The notes below the pieces were generated by a model. That model did no database searches. It saw only the letters and a list, made by a program, of their open reading frames with translations, and was not told the DNA's origin. A program made the position numbers and the translations under genes. This document shows positions 1 to 12,007 of a stretch of DNA of 64,000 nucleotides, piece by piece (positions within the stretch are counted from its first letter, which is position 1; every line of letters starts with the position of its first letter). The stretch comes from Halichondria panicea (lineage: Eukaryota > Porifera > Demospongiae > Suberitida > Halichondriidae). The stretch spans positions 5,681,963 to 5,745,962 of the forward strand of contig NC_087382.1 in the NCBI RefSeq assembly GCF_963675165.1, given 5' to 3'.

Positions 1-2902
1 ACAGTCCATATTAGCTACGTAGACAACAATATTGCTATTACATACTAGGTACACGTAGTAGGTACATCACTCATGCATCCCATAATCTAACAGGCCTAGA
101 CAAAACCAGGAAGTGAGATTACAAAACCAGGAAGTAGCAGCTTAACCAAAAATGGTTGAAAGAAACCGATTTGCACCTATACGCCCACACAATAGAATAG
201 TCTTTGTTAGTGTAGATTGCATAATCACCATGGCAGCAAATGTAGGTGCTGCCATTTCTATGGACTCTGTTGTGTACATAAACACTGGTGTTGACACATA
301 TGCACATGCAGGGGATGGCCACTGATGCACGATTCCTGTGTGGCCACAGGGCAGAGCCTCAACACGAGTAAAAGAATGTAAATATTATCAATAACCATAA
401 CCTTTACTGTACACAATATGTGTCTACGTTCTCATGCATAATTCAATTAAAATTAAGTAATGCAAGATTTGCTTTCAATTTTGCAAGTAAACAGTCCGTC
501 AGGGATAGCACTCTCGTGTAAGTAGCAAACATAACGATGGACATCGACACCTTCTAGAGACACTCAATAAAAGATAGAATTAGGCCTATCCAAGGCCTTG
601 GTTCTTCGTAGATTCTGACCGGACACATGGTGCCTATATTGTGCACATACAAGCATCTTAGCAACACTCACCGCTTCTATCCAGACAGGTGACTGTGGCT
701 TTGAAACCCGGGAACCGTCTGTTGCTACTGGTACGAAAGATGACTTGAAAAACACCTACATGTACGTGGCACAATAACCATTATAACTGTATACATGTAG
801 TGTGTATATGAATACAGCACGAACTGTTTCTCTATAGGAAAATGAACGGGGGAGGGGTACAGGACAGAGAGTGCAATGTGTGTAAGCAGTTACATGCCTT
901 AATCTATATTACTGAAAATCAGGCATTCAACACTCTTCCACTCTAGAAATAGGGACAGAAGTGACTACATCAGCAGGTATTGTACTCACTGCAGTAGGAT
1001 CGATAAAATAATAATAATTATGCTCACTACTGTAGATACAATTATTAGCGAGAGACGTTGAGTCTCCTAACCTGGAATGAGGAGCTCAGAATTCATCCCG
1101 GGGTCACTGCCACAACTCTCTGAACGTCCGAAGCTTCCACTGGGTACCACTTGTACATAATCCACACATCTGCATAACAATAACAATAACAACGATAAGT
1201 GCAATACTATACAAACTATGTATGCACAATTAATGTTGCATGGCTATAATAGTGTTATATCATCTTTACATATGCAAGATCGGATACTTACTGATAGTAG
1301 GTTCACAATGTCCTGTATATAGGTTGTATAATTAACTAGGAACCTGGATTACCGGTTACATTGTATTATAGCCTCATCATGAAAAAAACAGTCATTTGTG
1401 TTAATGCATTATCTCATTGCCAGAGTTTAGGACATGCACCATACTACATTACAAAAATGTGGAGGTGGGAGTCCATAAATTTATGGTTAGCTTTGAGTTT
1501 TTTTACATGGAAACTCGAAACCCAATATGGCGCTACAGCTGCACTAATGGAAAACCATGCAGGAGAGAGATAATTGTAACAATTAATCTAAGGAGATTCG
1601 ACACAGACCCAAGTGAAGTGTCAGATAACTATAAAAAAATCATGTTTTTTTGTTGTTGATATTTTAATTGACTTTGCACTCTCAAAAAGGTATAGGAGTT
1701 ATTGTACATGTACGACAGAGGCATATACGTTTGAGTTAAAGACGTGTATAACTTAAGTCATGTGAATATTCTCACATAAGCTCATCTTCGACATGGTAAT
1801 TGACAATTAACTTACCTTTCCTGTGTTCCGACAGGGCAATTTGGTTCCTCCATAATGATCTCGGTGATGTTGAAGAATGCATCGTGATTAGGGGGGCAGT
1901 TGACATTGTACATGACAATCATCTGATTGCCATAGCTGCAAATCAGAGCAGGGAGATAAAATTAGATCCCCTGAGATGTCATTTCAATTATATGTAAATG
2001 CATGTCCAGATATCAGACACCACATTTGTTTGCAATTAATTAGCGAACTTGTTTTCTGGCCAAATCAATAATTCACTCGACACACTTCTAGTTATGTTAG
2101 AGCAGAATGCAAACAACACAGCATGCATGATCGAGCTATACTGAGTGCAAACTTAATTCGATAAATTCTACATATTCCACAAATTACCTTTCAGGTTCAT
2201 CATCAATCTCGAAACCAGGTGAGAAGAGAAACTTTTGTCGAGGGTCACCACCGAGGACTTGGATGTCCTTCACCTGATGGTTTCTGCGGCGAATGGAACA
2301 TGTCGGACCGGCCAATATCCTTGTGCTGTATATTCCATATTCACTGCAAGTGTTATAGAGAGTAATAAGTATAGCATAGTTCGAAGTGCAGTGTATATAG
2401 GCACATGTATATACAGGCACGTATATTCTGGACTTGGAAACACAGCAATTATTACAGAGCAACAACCACATAGGCAAAGAATCTAGTCAACTGATTTTAT
2501 AGAGTTACAAAATAACTCTTACTTTTCCTCGGGCATGTCTGTGGTCGCAGTGTGTCTGAAGCTGCATGGATTCACGTCAATTCTGTTCAGCGCACAAGAT
2601 TGCAATTGACCCTCCACTCTCTGGAGACTATAGTTGGGAGAACAATAAATATGTTGCAGCTAGTACCAGCATGATTGTGTATAGTTACTGAACCACTTAC
2701 ATAAAGCCTTACTTGGAGTTGGATTGAAAACTCACAAATGCAGTATATAATAGAAGCAAGACACAAATACATTTATAACACTTGCACATTTAATGTACAG
2801 TATACCTTTACAAAACTCAACGCTTAACCTATAATTATAAACTCACCAACATAGAGCAGCAACCAGCAAGCATAGCCATAGGCCTCCTACAAATACTCTC
2901 AT
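1..2902 (-). CDS. Gene B1, secreted CUB-domain proprotein, 5' half (continues off the left edge)
   Basis: The reading starts at 2902 with a signal peptide (MRVFVGGLWLCLLVAALC) and runs leftwards through GT-AG exons at roughly 2850-2902, 2520-2632, 2186-2345, 1815-1939, 1070-1172 and 664-755. Together they encode a Cys-bearing N-terminal segment, then one CUB domain. CUB landmarks are FLFSPGF, YGNQMIVMYNVNCPPN, the CVDYVQV strand, ESCGSDPG and the closing FPGFKATVTCLD. All six exons are open and in phase. The rest of the gene lies before position 1; B2 shows what it should contain. B1 and B2 differ at scattered residues, for example PVGTQER against PVEDERR at one exon end, so they are separate loci rather than an assembly echo. 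Function beyond a secreted, probably cleaved CUB protein is unknown. Confidence 0.72.
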
Positions 2903-2967
2903 TCTGCACTAAAAATTGGAGTATTAATGGAATCTAAAAATTGATAGTATTGAGCTTATAGACTGAG

Positions 2968-2975
2968 CTTTTATA
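2968..2975 (-). promoter_or_regulatory. TATA box of gene B1
   Basis: TATAAAAG on the minus strand, about 66 bp before the B1 start codon. It is conserved at the same distance upstream of B2 (18596-18603). This supports the start chosen and implies a very short 5' UTR. Confidence 0.55.
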
Positions 2976-3352
2976 GGCACTGGCATGCTACAATTAATGT
3001 TTGGTACTCAGATAGTGCATTGCACCATATTGCATTGGATGTGGTTGACTATAAGCCACAACAACCACATTAAGAGCACTAACAAGGCTTGTGGTTTCCC
3101 CTGCAAATACTGCAATAGGATGCTGGCCCAGAGTCCAGGATGTCTGCAACACTTACACCCCTGCAAACGTTTACGCCATACAGAGTTTTGACTTTAATTT
3201 TCATAGGGTAATACTGCTTCCTTCTAATAGAGCCATAGATGGAAGTAAGTAGACACAGCAGTAAACAAGTTAGTTGCATTATGATGATGATGAAGCATTA
3301 ACATAACATTACGTAATGATGGCACAATGATTATGACTGTTAACATGTGTAA
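2976..3352. other. Intergenic spacer between A1 and B1
   Basis: The space between the 3' end of A1 and the B1 promoter. It is largely colinear with 18604-18996 in the second unit. Apart from the TATA box and poly(A) signal I see only AT-rich sequence and chance ORFs. Confidence 0.6.
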
Positions 3353-3358
3353 TTTATT
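3353..3358 (-). terminator. Poly(A) signal of gene A1
   Basis: AATAAA on the minus strand about 58 bp after the A1 stop codon. The hexamer is conserved at 18997-19002 after A2. Confidence 0.5.
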
Positions 3359-3415
3359 CTACAATTCGTCTCACTGACTGCAAAGGGTCATCGTTCAAAA
3401 ATATCCTTCATACCT

Positions 3416-6400
3416 TTATACTGTGAAGTTCAGTAAAACCTGTAAATGTACAAGAATAGGTAGAATTTATAGTTAGCACAGACAAACACGCATAACACTA
3501 GTACTGCATATAAACTCGACTCTATGAGTTGAAGGGAATCAAACACTAGCTTGCGATTTCCTTGGATTACTTTAATATTCAAGAGATATACATGACAAGT
3601 CAAGATACATCATTGTAGTACAAAGAACATTTCACCTAGATTTAGGGAAGTGGGGATAAAATGAAAGCAAGGATAAATTTACAGGAAAAAGGAGGAGAGC
3701 AAGCAAAATGTCTAAATAATTATTGAAATTTACCTCAGCAAACATCTGACCCGAGGAACCAAACCCGATATTCAACGTGTGGGTGCCTCGCTCGTATACT
3801 GTCATATCAAATGAGAAATTAGGGTAGCCACCTGCATGTAAACAAAATTATGTTTAATTTGTATCTGCAATTGGCCATTTTAGCATAAACAAAGAGTTGC
3901 TAATCGATGGTATTCAAAATTGAGACAAAAGAAACGATTCACACTGTAGCTCTTGAAGAGTTCTGTCACAGTCATGTTGTGTTCAGATATTATATTGAGC
4001 TAGCTTGAATATATAGAGCAAAACGAGAAGATACATTCCACGACTCTTAAAAAGAGCTCTAAAACATGATATTTAAATTCAATATTTAAAGGACTATAAT
4101 AGGTATAGTTTTATACTGCTATTTTGAGCACTCACAAAACTGATTCTCTTCAAACCTATCCACGATACAGCTAGTGGAGAATATGTCAGCATTGGTGTTG
4201 GAGTTGCAGGTGACAGACGCTTGTCCGCCCTCTAGAGGTAGCGACAAGTCACAGGTCACAGCAAATGGAGCGATAAAAGTTACCGTTGCCTAGTAGCAAG
4301 ACAAGAGCAAATTAAGAATGTGTCGTATAGAGGTATTTTTTCGAGGGCGTGGATTTTAACCAAGTGCGAAATGGATAATTATACATACAAGTCCGCTACA
4401 AAAACTGGCTATTCACAAAACCAGCCAATCTGCGGAAAAATTTGACCCTCGAAAATTAACTCAAAACTATGAATGTGTGAATAATCTGTGAAAGGAGTAA
4501 AGAATGGACACAAATTAATGTTAGACACTTGAATGTACTACAATAGTCAATCATGTGACTGCATGGGCTGCCCTATCTAGCAGCTACTAGGTCAGCTGAG
4601 CATTCTGACTAGCCGCTTTAACTGTGCACATAATTATGACATAAGCAACTTATAGTCAAGCCGAAACCTTATTACAGTTAAACGTTGAAGTACAGTCAAC
4701 CACAACCATGCATGTACTGTGTGTTTCTTTCTAATAATGCAATTAGTGGTCATGGTTGATACTTCCACATTTTAAACTACAGTCAACCACCCTGTGTAGA
4801 GAAAACATATAATCAACCATATAGAGTGTACCTGGGACCACATGATAGGCTCTGAGGTCAACATTATTTTCTACTTTTGCTTTATGAGTAACAGGAAAAG
4901 ACACACTTTAATTATGCACACTTACAACACAGAGAGTCTATAACTGCAAAAGATGAGAGATGAGAGGGATTGAACTCAAAACCACAAAGGATATGGAAAA
5001 CCCAGCAAAAGCATTTGATATTATTAACCTGGACAACAGACCTCCACATCTGAGACCCATGCAAGGCTCAGAGGAGGTTCGACACGTATTATAATGTTTT
5101 AATTACGGAGGAAATGTGTGCATGGAAAGATAATTATAGTAGCTATCCTAGCTAAGCCAAAAGATGTACTGCAAACGATTGTAGCACTCCATACTAGTAG
5201 TAAATATTATTAAAAATACCCAGGTAGCATAATAGTCACGCTAGAAGCAATAATGAGCCAGAAACTTAATTATATATAGGCACACATTTCGAGTTGAATG
5301 GAAGCTGTCCATACGGCTATTGTTAGCTTTCACTCTGTTCAGACGATTGTCATCCACACTGTTGCAGGCTGTGAGTCTGTTAGCATAGCAGGCTAAGGGT
5401 AGCTATCAGAATGCTATTAGATTTAGATGGGCTAGAAACCTTCAATCGAGCTATCTATCTACTTTCTACAATCCATTCCGTTCGTTGTCATGCCATTGTT
5501 TTACTGAGCATATACATTGTTATCCAAGCCCCCAGATACCCTCAGATGGTTAGCGCATGCGTAAGCAGTCGATACTAGGCCCACTCTCAAGAAGTGCGGC
5601 CTGGGGCCCTAAATGCATGATTTTTATTGTTATCTCCAGGTCAGTACCATGCATGTACGTAATCTCACCTTGTTTTCAAATCCAAACCCATCTAAAAACG
5701 TCAGATCCAGTCTGTGGCTTCCAAGCATAATGCCCGCTCCCACCAGAGGAATCGTGAACCTGGGGTACCGACCTGGGGGAGGGTCAAGAGATTTTGCTAA
5801 GGCAGATCAAAAGTTGCAAAATAGATCTAGATCTATGTACAAAACACATTAAAACGTAAGCAGTAAGGTCGGCTCATGACGGGGGGGTGTATAGTATAAG
5901 CTTCATGCTGCTTACCACCCAGTGCATGGTCACATGGAAAATTATGGAAGCACTCAAACAGACACACTAAACATAGTAACAATGCAGGTGCTCCTGAGTG
6001 TCTTGACTGTGTCCAGAGTGGACTGTGTGACTGTTCTAGCTAGCTAAAGATCTTTAGCACATGGTTGTTACATCTCTGGTTTTACATAATTCATCTTGTA
6101 GGTTAATGATCTTTACCTATAATATTCATATCTCACAACATTCACTTCACACATGCGCTAATGGAACTAACAGAAGTTAGACTCCAGTCCATCCAGAAAA
6201 CATTCAGATATTACAATCACTTCATCAGCCTCTCCAAGCCGATTAGACGCACAGTTTACGCCAATTACGCTCACATTAACCGGTGTGATTGAGCAAAATA
6301 TCATCAGGCCCTCTGACGGAGGAGTGGATGTGAGGGGAGGAGTGGACGTGAGGGGAGGAGTGGACGTGAGGAGAGGAGTGGACGTGAGGGGAGGAGTAGA

Positions 6401-9400
6401 CATAAAGGGAGGAGTAGACGTGGGTGCTGCAGAAGCTGGGATTTAAAAACTTTCAAGTACGGATAAAAACAAGATTACAAAAACTTATAGGCTGTAGCTT
6501 AGAGTGAACAACTGACACTGACAGTGTGTATGGTCATACATTTTAAGTGAAGGGGGAGGACTTACGAGACAATGTAGCACGCAGATTGTCAATCCTCCCA
6601 GGTTCAGATCTATGAGTGTATACGAGATAGAGAGAGGGATAATCATAATAAGCTATGGTTATAAAGTATGTCCTTACCGGTCAGTACAGGCCATGATAAC
6701 GTCGACTAGTTGCCTGATGACCAAGTTGGTAGCTTCTGTACTGTTGAGCACCAGGAATAGATCAGCATCAGTAAAGTCTATTAAGCATAATACAGACTAC
6801 TAACACAGTCATACAACAGTACACTCGAGTACAGAAAGTCAGCTTTATATAGTTAATGCTGTAACAGTCACAAATTATAGGTGATATACACACCACTTTC
6901 TCACTATAATTATTATAACGATGCCATACAACTTAGGTCTTATTTACTTGTCACTGAAATCATGAAAAACCTTTGCAATGCGTAGGTAGATTGCGTATGT
7001 AAAGAACAATTGGCTTGGAATATCGACAGAATTGTTTTGTACAACTCTACCGAATGACTCACTGCAAAGGTCGGGGGTGATGTTCCCTGGTGACGGACAT
7101 TCTGGAGGCTCAGTCTCAGTGATGGGAGAGGTGGGAAATACAATGCCTGACAGAAGCTCCTCAAAATTGATTGGCGGTGGATCTAGTAGCTCGTCACACA
7201 ATCGTTCCACATCATCTTCTAAATTGAAGTTGTCGAATAAAGATGTGCTCAGTTGATTAATAATACGTCTCTCGTCTTCATTGGCTGGAAGCATGCCCTG
7301 AATGTCATCAAGTAATACAATGAACGTCACTTATTAATGAAACAAAGCTATATCTAAGTTCAGCAACTGTAAGACCTGTAATGTGCCAGTTAGTCTCATG
7401 CCATGAGACACCAAAAATAAAATGAATCATGCGCTCAGTGTGAGTCCTTGCTTTATAAATTCAGTAAGTTGCCTTTCTATATAATAAGTAAAGGCAAAAC
7501 AAATTAATTGGTACCCTTAGCATTCAAGGGACTTATGTATATATCATATGTTGACAGTTAGCAAAGCCTTTGATTCACACTGCTAATGCACTTAGTAGGA
7601 CTAGTGCCACCAAGTGAGAGCACACAACGCAGGAAACACCAAAATGGAAGAGCTGTTTTGGTATCAATAATGGTGGAATTTACAGTCTCCATAACAGAGC
7701 CCATAAAAATGCAGCTTCAGGCCCTGATAACAACAAATACAATTCATATACGCGTTGGCTTCTTACCCTGGGATCAATCAGGAACATTGCGAAGTAAACA
7801 TGTTCTCCAACAACCACAAGAAAACCTATAGTGTGTGTCACAATGTATGTGTGCATGGGTGGGTGGGTGCATATGTGATCTTGAGTCATGTGTGTGTACG
7901 TGAGTTTATACAACTGATCATAAATTATGATTCTCCAAATGGACAGTATTTGAATGTTAGGATAAATGAAGATTGCATAATAGATCATCACAACACAGCT
8001 GTATACCTGGGCCACTGAAGTTGGGAGCAGTTTCTCTGAACTCGTCAATTACTCCATCACCATCAAACGTATGCACAAAGAGGACATCACTGAAGCTGCA
8101 TGGTCAAGCACAGGTGTTTCATACTACATTCTACATTACATAAAATGTTGGAAGCAGCTATTGCAGAGAAAAGTATTTACATGAACTGAGTGAGCATAAT
8201 TATAACATAATAATGTGGGTATAGGGCAAATGGTTGTGTATAATTTATATACAGGTATAATAATAATTATTGAGACTTATTTTTGTACACTAATACCTTC
8301 GTCGCACAATATTTTGCCCATCAATTGTGAAAACTCTGTTCTCAAACGTCAATGTAGCGCCAAAAGGAATTGTTAGGTCCTCAAATCTCAGCTCAGCTCC
8401 TTGTCTTCGAAATCTTCCAATTTTTTTATCCTTCATCATTTTCAATGTCTCCAGTCTTTTTTTCCAATCGTTCTCCTGCATTGTGATTAATAATAATAAT
8501 TATCACAAAGCATACAGCTTCAATACAAGATATAATAGCCACTGATCTCCTGAATTCCTCACAAAATCTTCGAGATCTCTTCTTCTTCTTCTTCTTCCAG
8601 TGCCACCACTAGGAACAGCTCCCGTGGAGTCGAGACATACAACAATGCCACGGAAACCAGACTGTCTCCCCGTGTCACTCGTTCGAAACAGAATTTCCAG
8701 ATTTCCTAGTATAACATTCCACGCAAGAAGTGATAACAAAATTAATAAACATTAATTGGTATAGCTAAGGTTCCTGCATAATGAACTACTTTAAATCTGG
8801 CCCTATATATAATTATAGCTACTCTTCATACCATGCAAAGGATTAACGTATATAGCTGTCCTGATGTATATTAAAATAAAGATCTGTGTAAGCAATTAGC
8901 AATTAATGTTCTCACCACTGTCCAATTGTTCAACGTTTTGCCCCCCCTCAGATCCGCAGCTTTCCGTCACACCTCCTAATCCACCCAGCCTTGTCACTCT
9001 GATGTAATCTCTACACCTATACAGAGGAATTATCACGCATGAATGTCAGTCAGCACTTTTTGTGCTCGCTACGACCAATTTATGAGTGTGATCCTGGAAA
9101 CAAACTTACTGATTTTGATTGAGGTTTGGATTAAAGCAGTTTTCTGGCTCCAAATCCAAAAACGTGATGTTGAAATATGCAGTGTTGTATCCATCCGGAC
9201 ACACAATGTTGTACCGCACGTAAAGTTGATTCCCGTAACTACAGTAACATACCAAACAACAACTTCAAACTGATTGACAATAGTATTATCATTTATAGCA
9301 CACATAATCATATAGAAAAGCTACCACCTCTTTCTCTAAGTATACTACACATTTATTGTGGTTTGATAAGCAACATACATTAAATTTGATACAGCAATCC

Positions 9401-10211
9401 CAATAACAGCCACAAAAGTAGTAAAAAGGCTCCATATAATTATATAGATACACTCTAGATCTACTCAGAATTAATGCTATAATTGGACTTACGGTTCTTG
9501 AGGCTCCAGTTCTATCCCTGGAGAGTAGATCAATTTAACTCTTGAATCACCTCCTATTATATCCACGTCTTTAATCTGGTGGTTTCTCCTATGAATATCA
9601 CATACGCATACTGGAGGACCCGGAGTCGGGCCTGGACCATTCTCAATGCGCGTGGTGTAGATGCCGTATTGACTGTGCATATAATTATGGAGTAACTATT
9701 CAACATTAAGCAGCCTATTATATTTAGGCTATAAAAAATATCATTACGATATATTGCATATATATGTCATTATTTATCAAGTTCTACCACATTGAAACTT
9801 AATGTAGCATACTCAAGTTGTGTCCTCATTTAAAAATAATACGCCTGCAAGGTGACATAATTGAGCATTGATGAAGTATATATAAGTGTATAAGATTATA
9901 ATCTTCTAGTGACGCTAAGATTTACTTACTCGATGCCGGGAATAGGGGTATTTGTGTTTCTGAAGTTGCACGGCACAAGGTCAACGCGGTGAGCAAGACA
10001 GTTACTGATACCCTCAGCACCTCTGTATATAGGTAAGCAAATAACTAGATATCCCATGCATAAAGTGAGTGCTAGAATAAGATAGCTATGTCAATAGTTA
10101 TATATGGGCTTAAGCTATATCTACACGATGTCATTATACGATTATTAGATTCTAGCACACTCACATTGACAAAATACTGCTGAGAGCAATCAGCTGTATC
10201 CAAACTTTCAT
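3416..10211 (-). CDS. Gene A1, secreted CUB-domain proprotein with Thr/Pro linker and C-terminal Cys modules
   Basis: About 17 exons and roughly 680 residues. Exons in order: 10165-10211 (signal peptide MKVWIQLIALSSILSM), 9930-10022, 9493-9672, 9110-9238, 8916-9016, 8563-8705, then about 8299-8478, 8008-8092, 7767-7830, 7068-7297, 6680-6770, 6567-6610, 6180-6435, 5660-5782, 4140-4290, 3735-3830, and a tiny last exon 3416-3436 (VLLNFTV, stop). Exons 3-6 form one CUB domain (KLIYSPG, YNIVCPDG, CRDYIRV, ESCGSEGG, LEILFRTSDTGRQSGFRG). Immediately after it lies a run of six arginines, a likely proprotein-convertase site. Then come a domain conserved in all family members and two modules of pattern VTC.SN...C.......C followed by a G-YP-F strand. 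The modules are joined by a TSTPPL repeat linker. Exon phases agree wherever checked (exons 1-7); exon 12 is tentative. Secreted or extracellular location is inferred. Confidence 0.72.
6319..6426 (-). repeat. Coding 18-bp minisatellite (six TSTPPL units) in A1
   Basis: Six tandem 18-bp units encode a Thr/Ser/Pro linker in the large exon of A1, just before a Cys module. The same place in A2 has 15 units. Such linkers are typically extended and O-glycosylated in secreted proteins (family knowledge). Confidence 0.85.
8580..8599 (-). repeat. Coding trinucleotide run encoding poly-Arg processing site in A1
   Basis: A CTT/GAA-type trinucleotide run read on the minus strand as six consecutive arginines between the CUB domain and DLEDF. 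A2 has five (24970-24986). Replication slippage at this run alters a probable protease-cleavage motif. Confidence 0.7.
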
Positions 10212-10299
10212 CCTGGTAGAATCAGTGAAGACTTATAGTAACCTATAATTATTAATGGGTGTGAAGGCAAGCTAAATAAAATACAGGATGCATGTAGAC

Positions 10300-10307
10300 T
10301 ATTTATA
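10300..10307 (-). promoter_or_regulatory. TATA box of gene A1
   Basis: TATAAATA on the minus strand, about 90 bp upstream of the A1 start codon. The same box sits at 27071-27078 before A2, at the same distance. Confidence 0.5.
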
Positions 10308-10339
10308 CCCATGCAACAGCTACTAATTATAGAGATGCC

Positions 10340-11180
10340 ATTCATTGATAATTGTTGGCCTTCTCACTCTGGGATGGAACCTTTCAAGTATAAGCATATT
10401 CTCCAACTACCACCAATTACCAAACCTGTATAGTGTGTGTGTGCATGCGTGTCACAATGTATAAGTGTGTGGGTGCATACGTGCATGGGTAATGTGCATC
10501 ATGCGTGTGTATACAAGTGAAGTATGATGCTCTCCCTATATATATATGAAATGCATGGACAGCATTAGAACGTGAGGTTATTATATACGATTGTGGGCGC
10601 CACGTCTTGCATTTGTGGTTAATTATTGATCCAAAAAATTCCTGGACCAGTGAAATGAATAATAATAAGAAGCTCAACGTACATATATAATTATACTTCT
10701 CTATAATAATTTGAGATTGCAATAATTACATCATCACAACACAGCTGTACACGTGGGCCACTGAACTTGTCAATTACTCCATCACCATCTAACGTATATG
10801 AACAAAGCTTACATCCCTGAAGCTGCATGGCTAACTACTATTTACAGTATGAGCACATATTATACATATTAATGTGTACATGCAGGTATATATAATTTAT
10901 GGACACTTATTGAACACATTATGAATACCTTTGTTGCACAATATTTTGTCTATCAATAATGAAAACTCTGTTCTCAAACCTCAGTACATGCAGCACCCAT
11001 AAGGAATTGTTAGGTCCTCGAATCTCATATGCAGATCAGCTCCTTGTTTTTAAAATCTCCCATATATGTTCATCATCTCCAGTATTCTTTTCCTCCTGCA
11101 TTTTAACTTTCACAAGGGTACATCTTAAAACTTCAAGACCTCCAGTTTGCATGAACATATTCACCAAAATTAATGAAATG
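10340..11180 (-). pseudogene. psi-A1, truncated decayed copy of gene A
   Basis: Blocks here match A1 exons and introns in order. 10380-10432 corresponds to the region near 7765-7815, 10735-10830 to the exon at about 8008-8092, and 10925-11105 to the exon at about 8299-8478. Deletions and substitutions break every reading frame. The copy stops near 11180, where similarity to psi-A2 also ends. It looks like the leftover of an older, third A gene. Confidence 0.7.
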
Positions 11181-12007
11181 CTAAAGTGCTTGCAGCCTAG
11201 AGAGTAAAAAAAACCGCAAATTTGCTGGTAGCTATTGGTACATAATTAATGTGAATATCTTTTGATGGGAACATTTCTAAGAAATGTTGCTGATACCATT
11301 GTGTAGATAAAAGAATACTCTACCCAAAATCGCTTCCATACAAATCAAAGGTGGTAGGTATGTGGTGGTTATAAGAGCAAAAATGTTTTATAGTGGACAA
11401 TCGCTTAGCGATGGAAAATACCAATTGTTGTCGGCTAAGGTAAGGGAACTGTGGCACAACATTCTTGAATAGTTTATCTAACATATGCATGATTTCGTAA
11501 GTTTACATATGTACACAAACTGGAATTTTCGAGGTTTTTAGGTGCTTTTTCACTTAGCGATGGAACTCAAGCAAATTTGTCGGCTAAGGTCTAGCACATC
11601 AATTAATGTATCTTTTGATGTAAAACAATTAAAACAATTGTGCCATTGATGAAATCTCCATTCAGTGGTAATAATGTCAGAAGTAAAGTAGATTTCAGCA
11701 GAAGAGAAGACCTATTTCATACCCTCATGACCACAAATGTATGTTAACCAAAACATTACAAATTCCTTTGCTCATGCAGCTGAGTCATGCACCCCCCTAT
11801 TGTGGTCACCTTATAAATGGTTTATGGTTATGCGATTGCAATGAATACCCACCCAGATTTCAATCTACCAAGTATACGTGTATAAAATCAGACACAACTC
11901 TAGTACACTTATACAGTGGTATACTAAGGTGGTTTCAAAAAGAACACAAATTATAGTAATATAGATATAATTATGAGCTGGAAATTGTTAAATTGTTAGC
12001 AGCTTAC
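11181..12007. other. Spacer between psi-A1 and the B2 3' end
   Basis: No gene seen. A motif of the form CTTAGCGATGGAA...TTGTCGGCTAAGG occurs twice (11403-11441 and 11552-11588) about 150 bp apart. Its outer bases can pair (CTTAGC with GCTAAG). Origin unknown; possibly repeat ends. Confidence 0.4.

Noticed and set aside
8537-8563. Donor GTGGCT for gene A exon 6
   Set aside because: It leaves the wrong phase for the next exon. GTGAGG just after DLEDF fits phase and matches the B gene.
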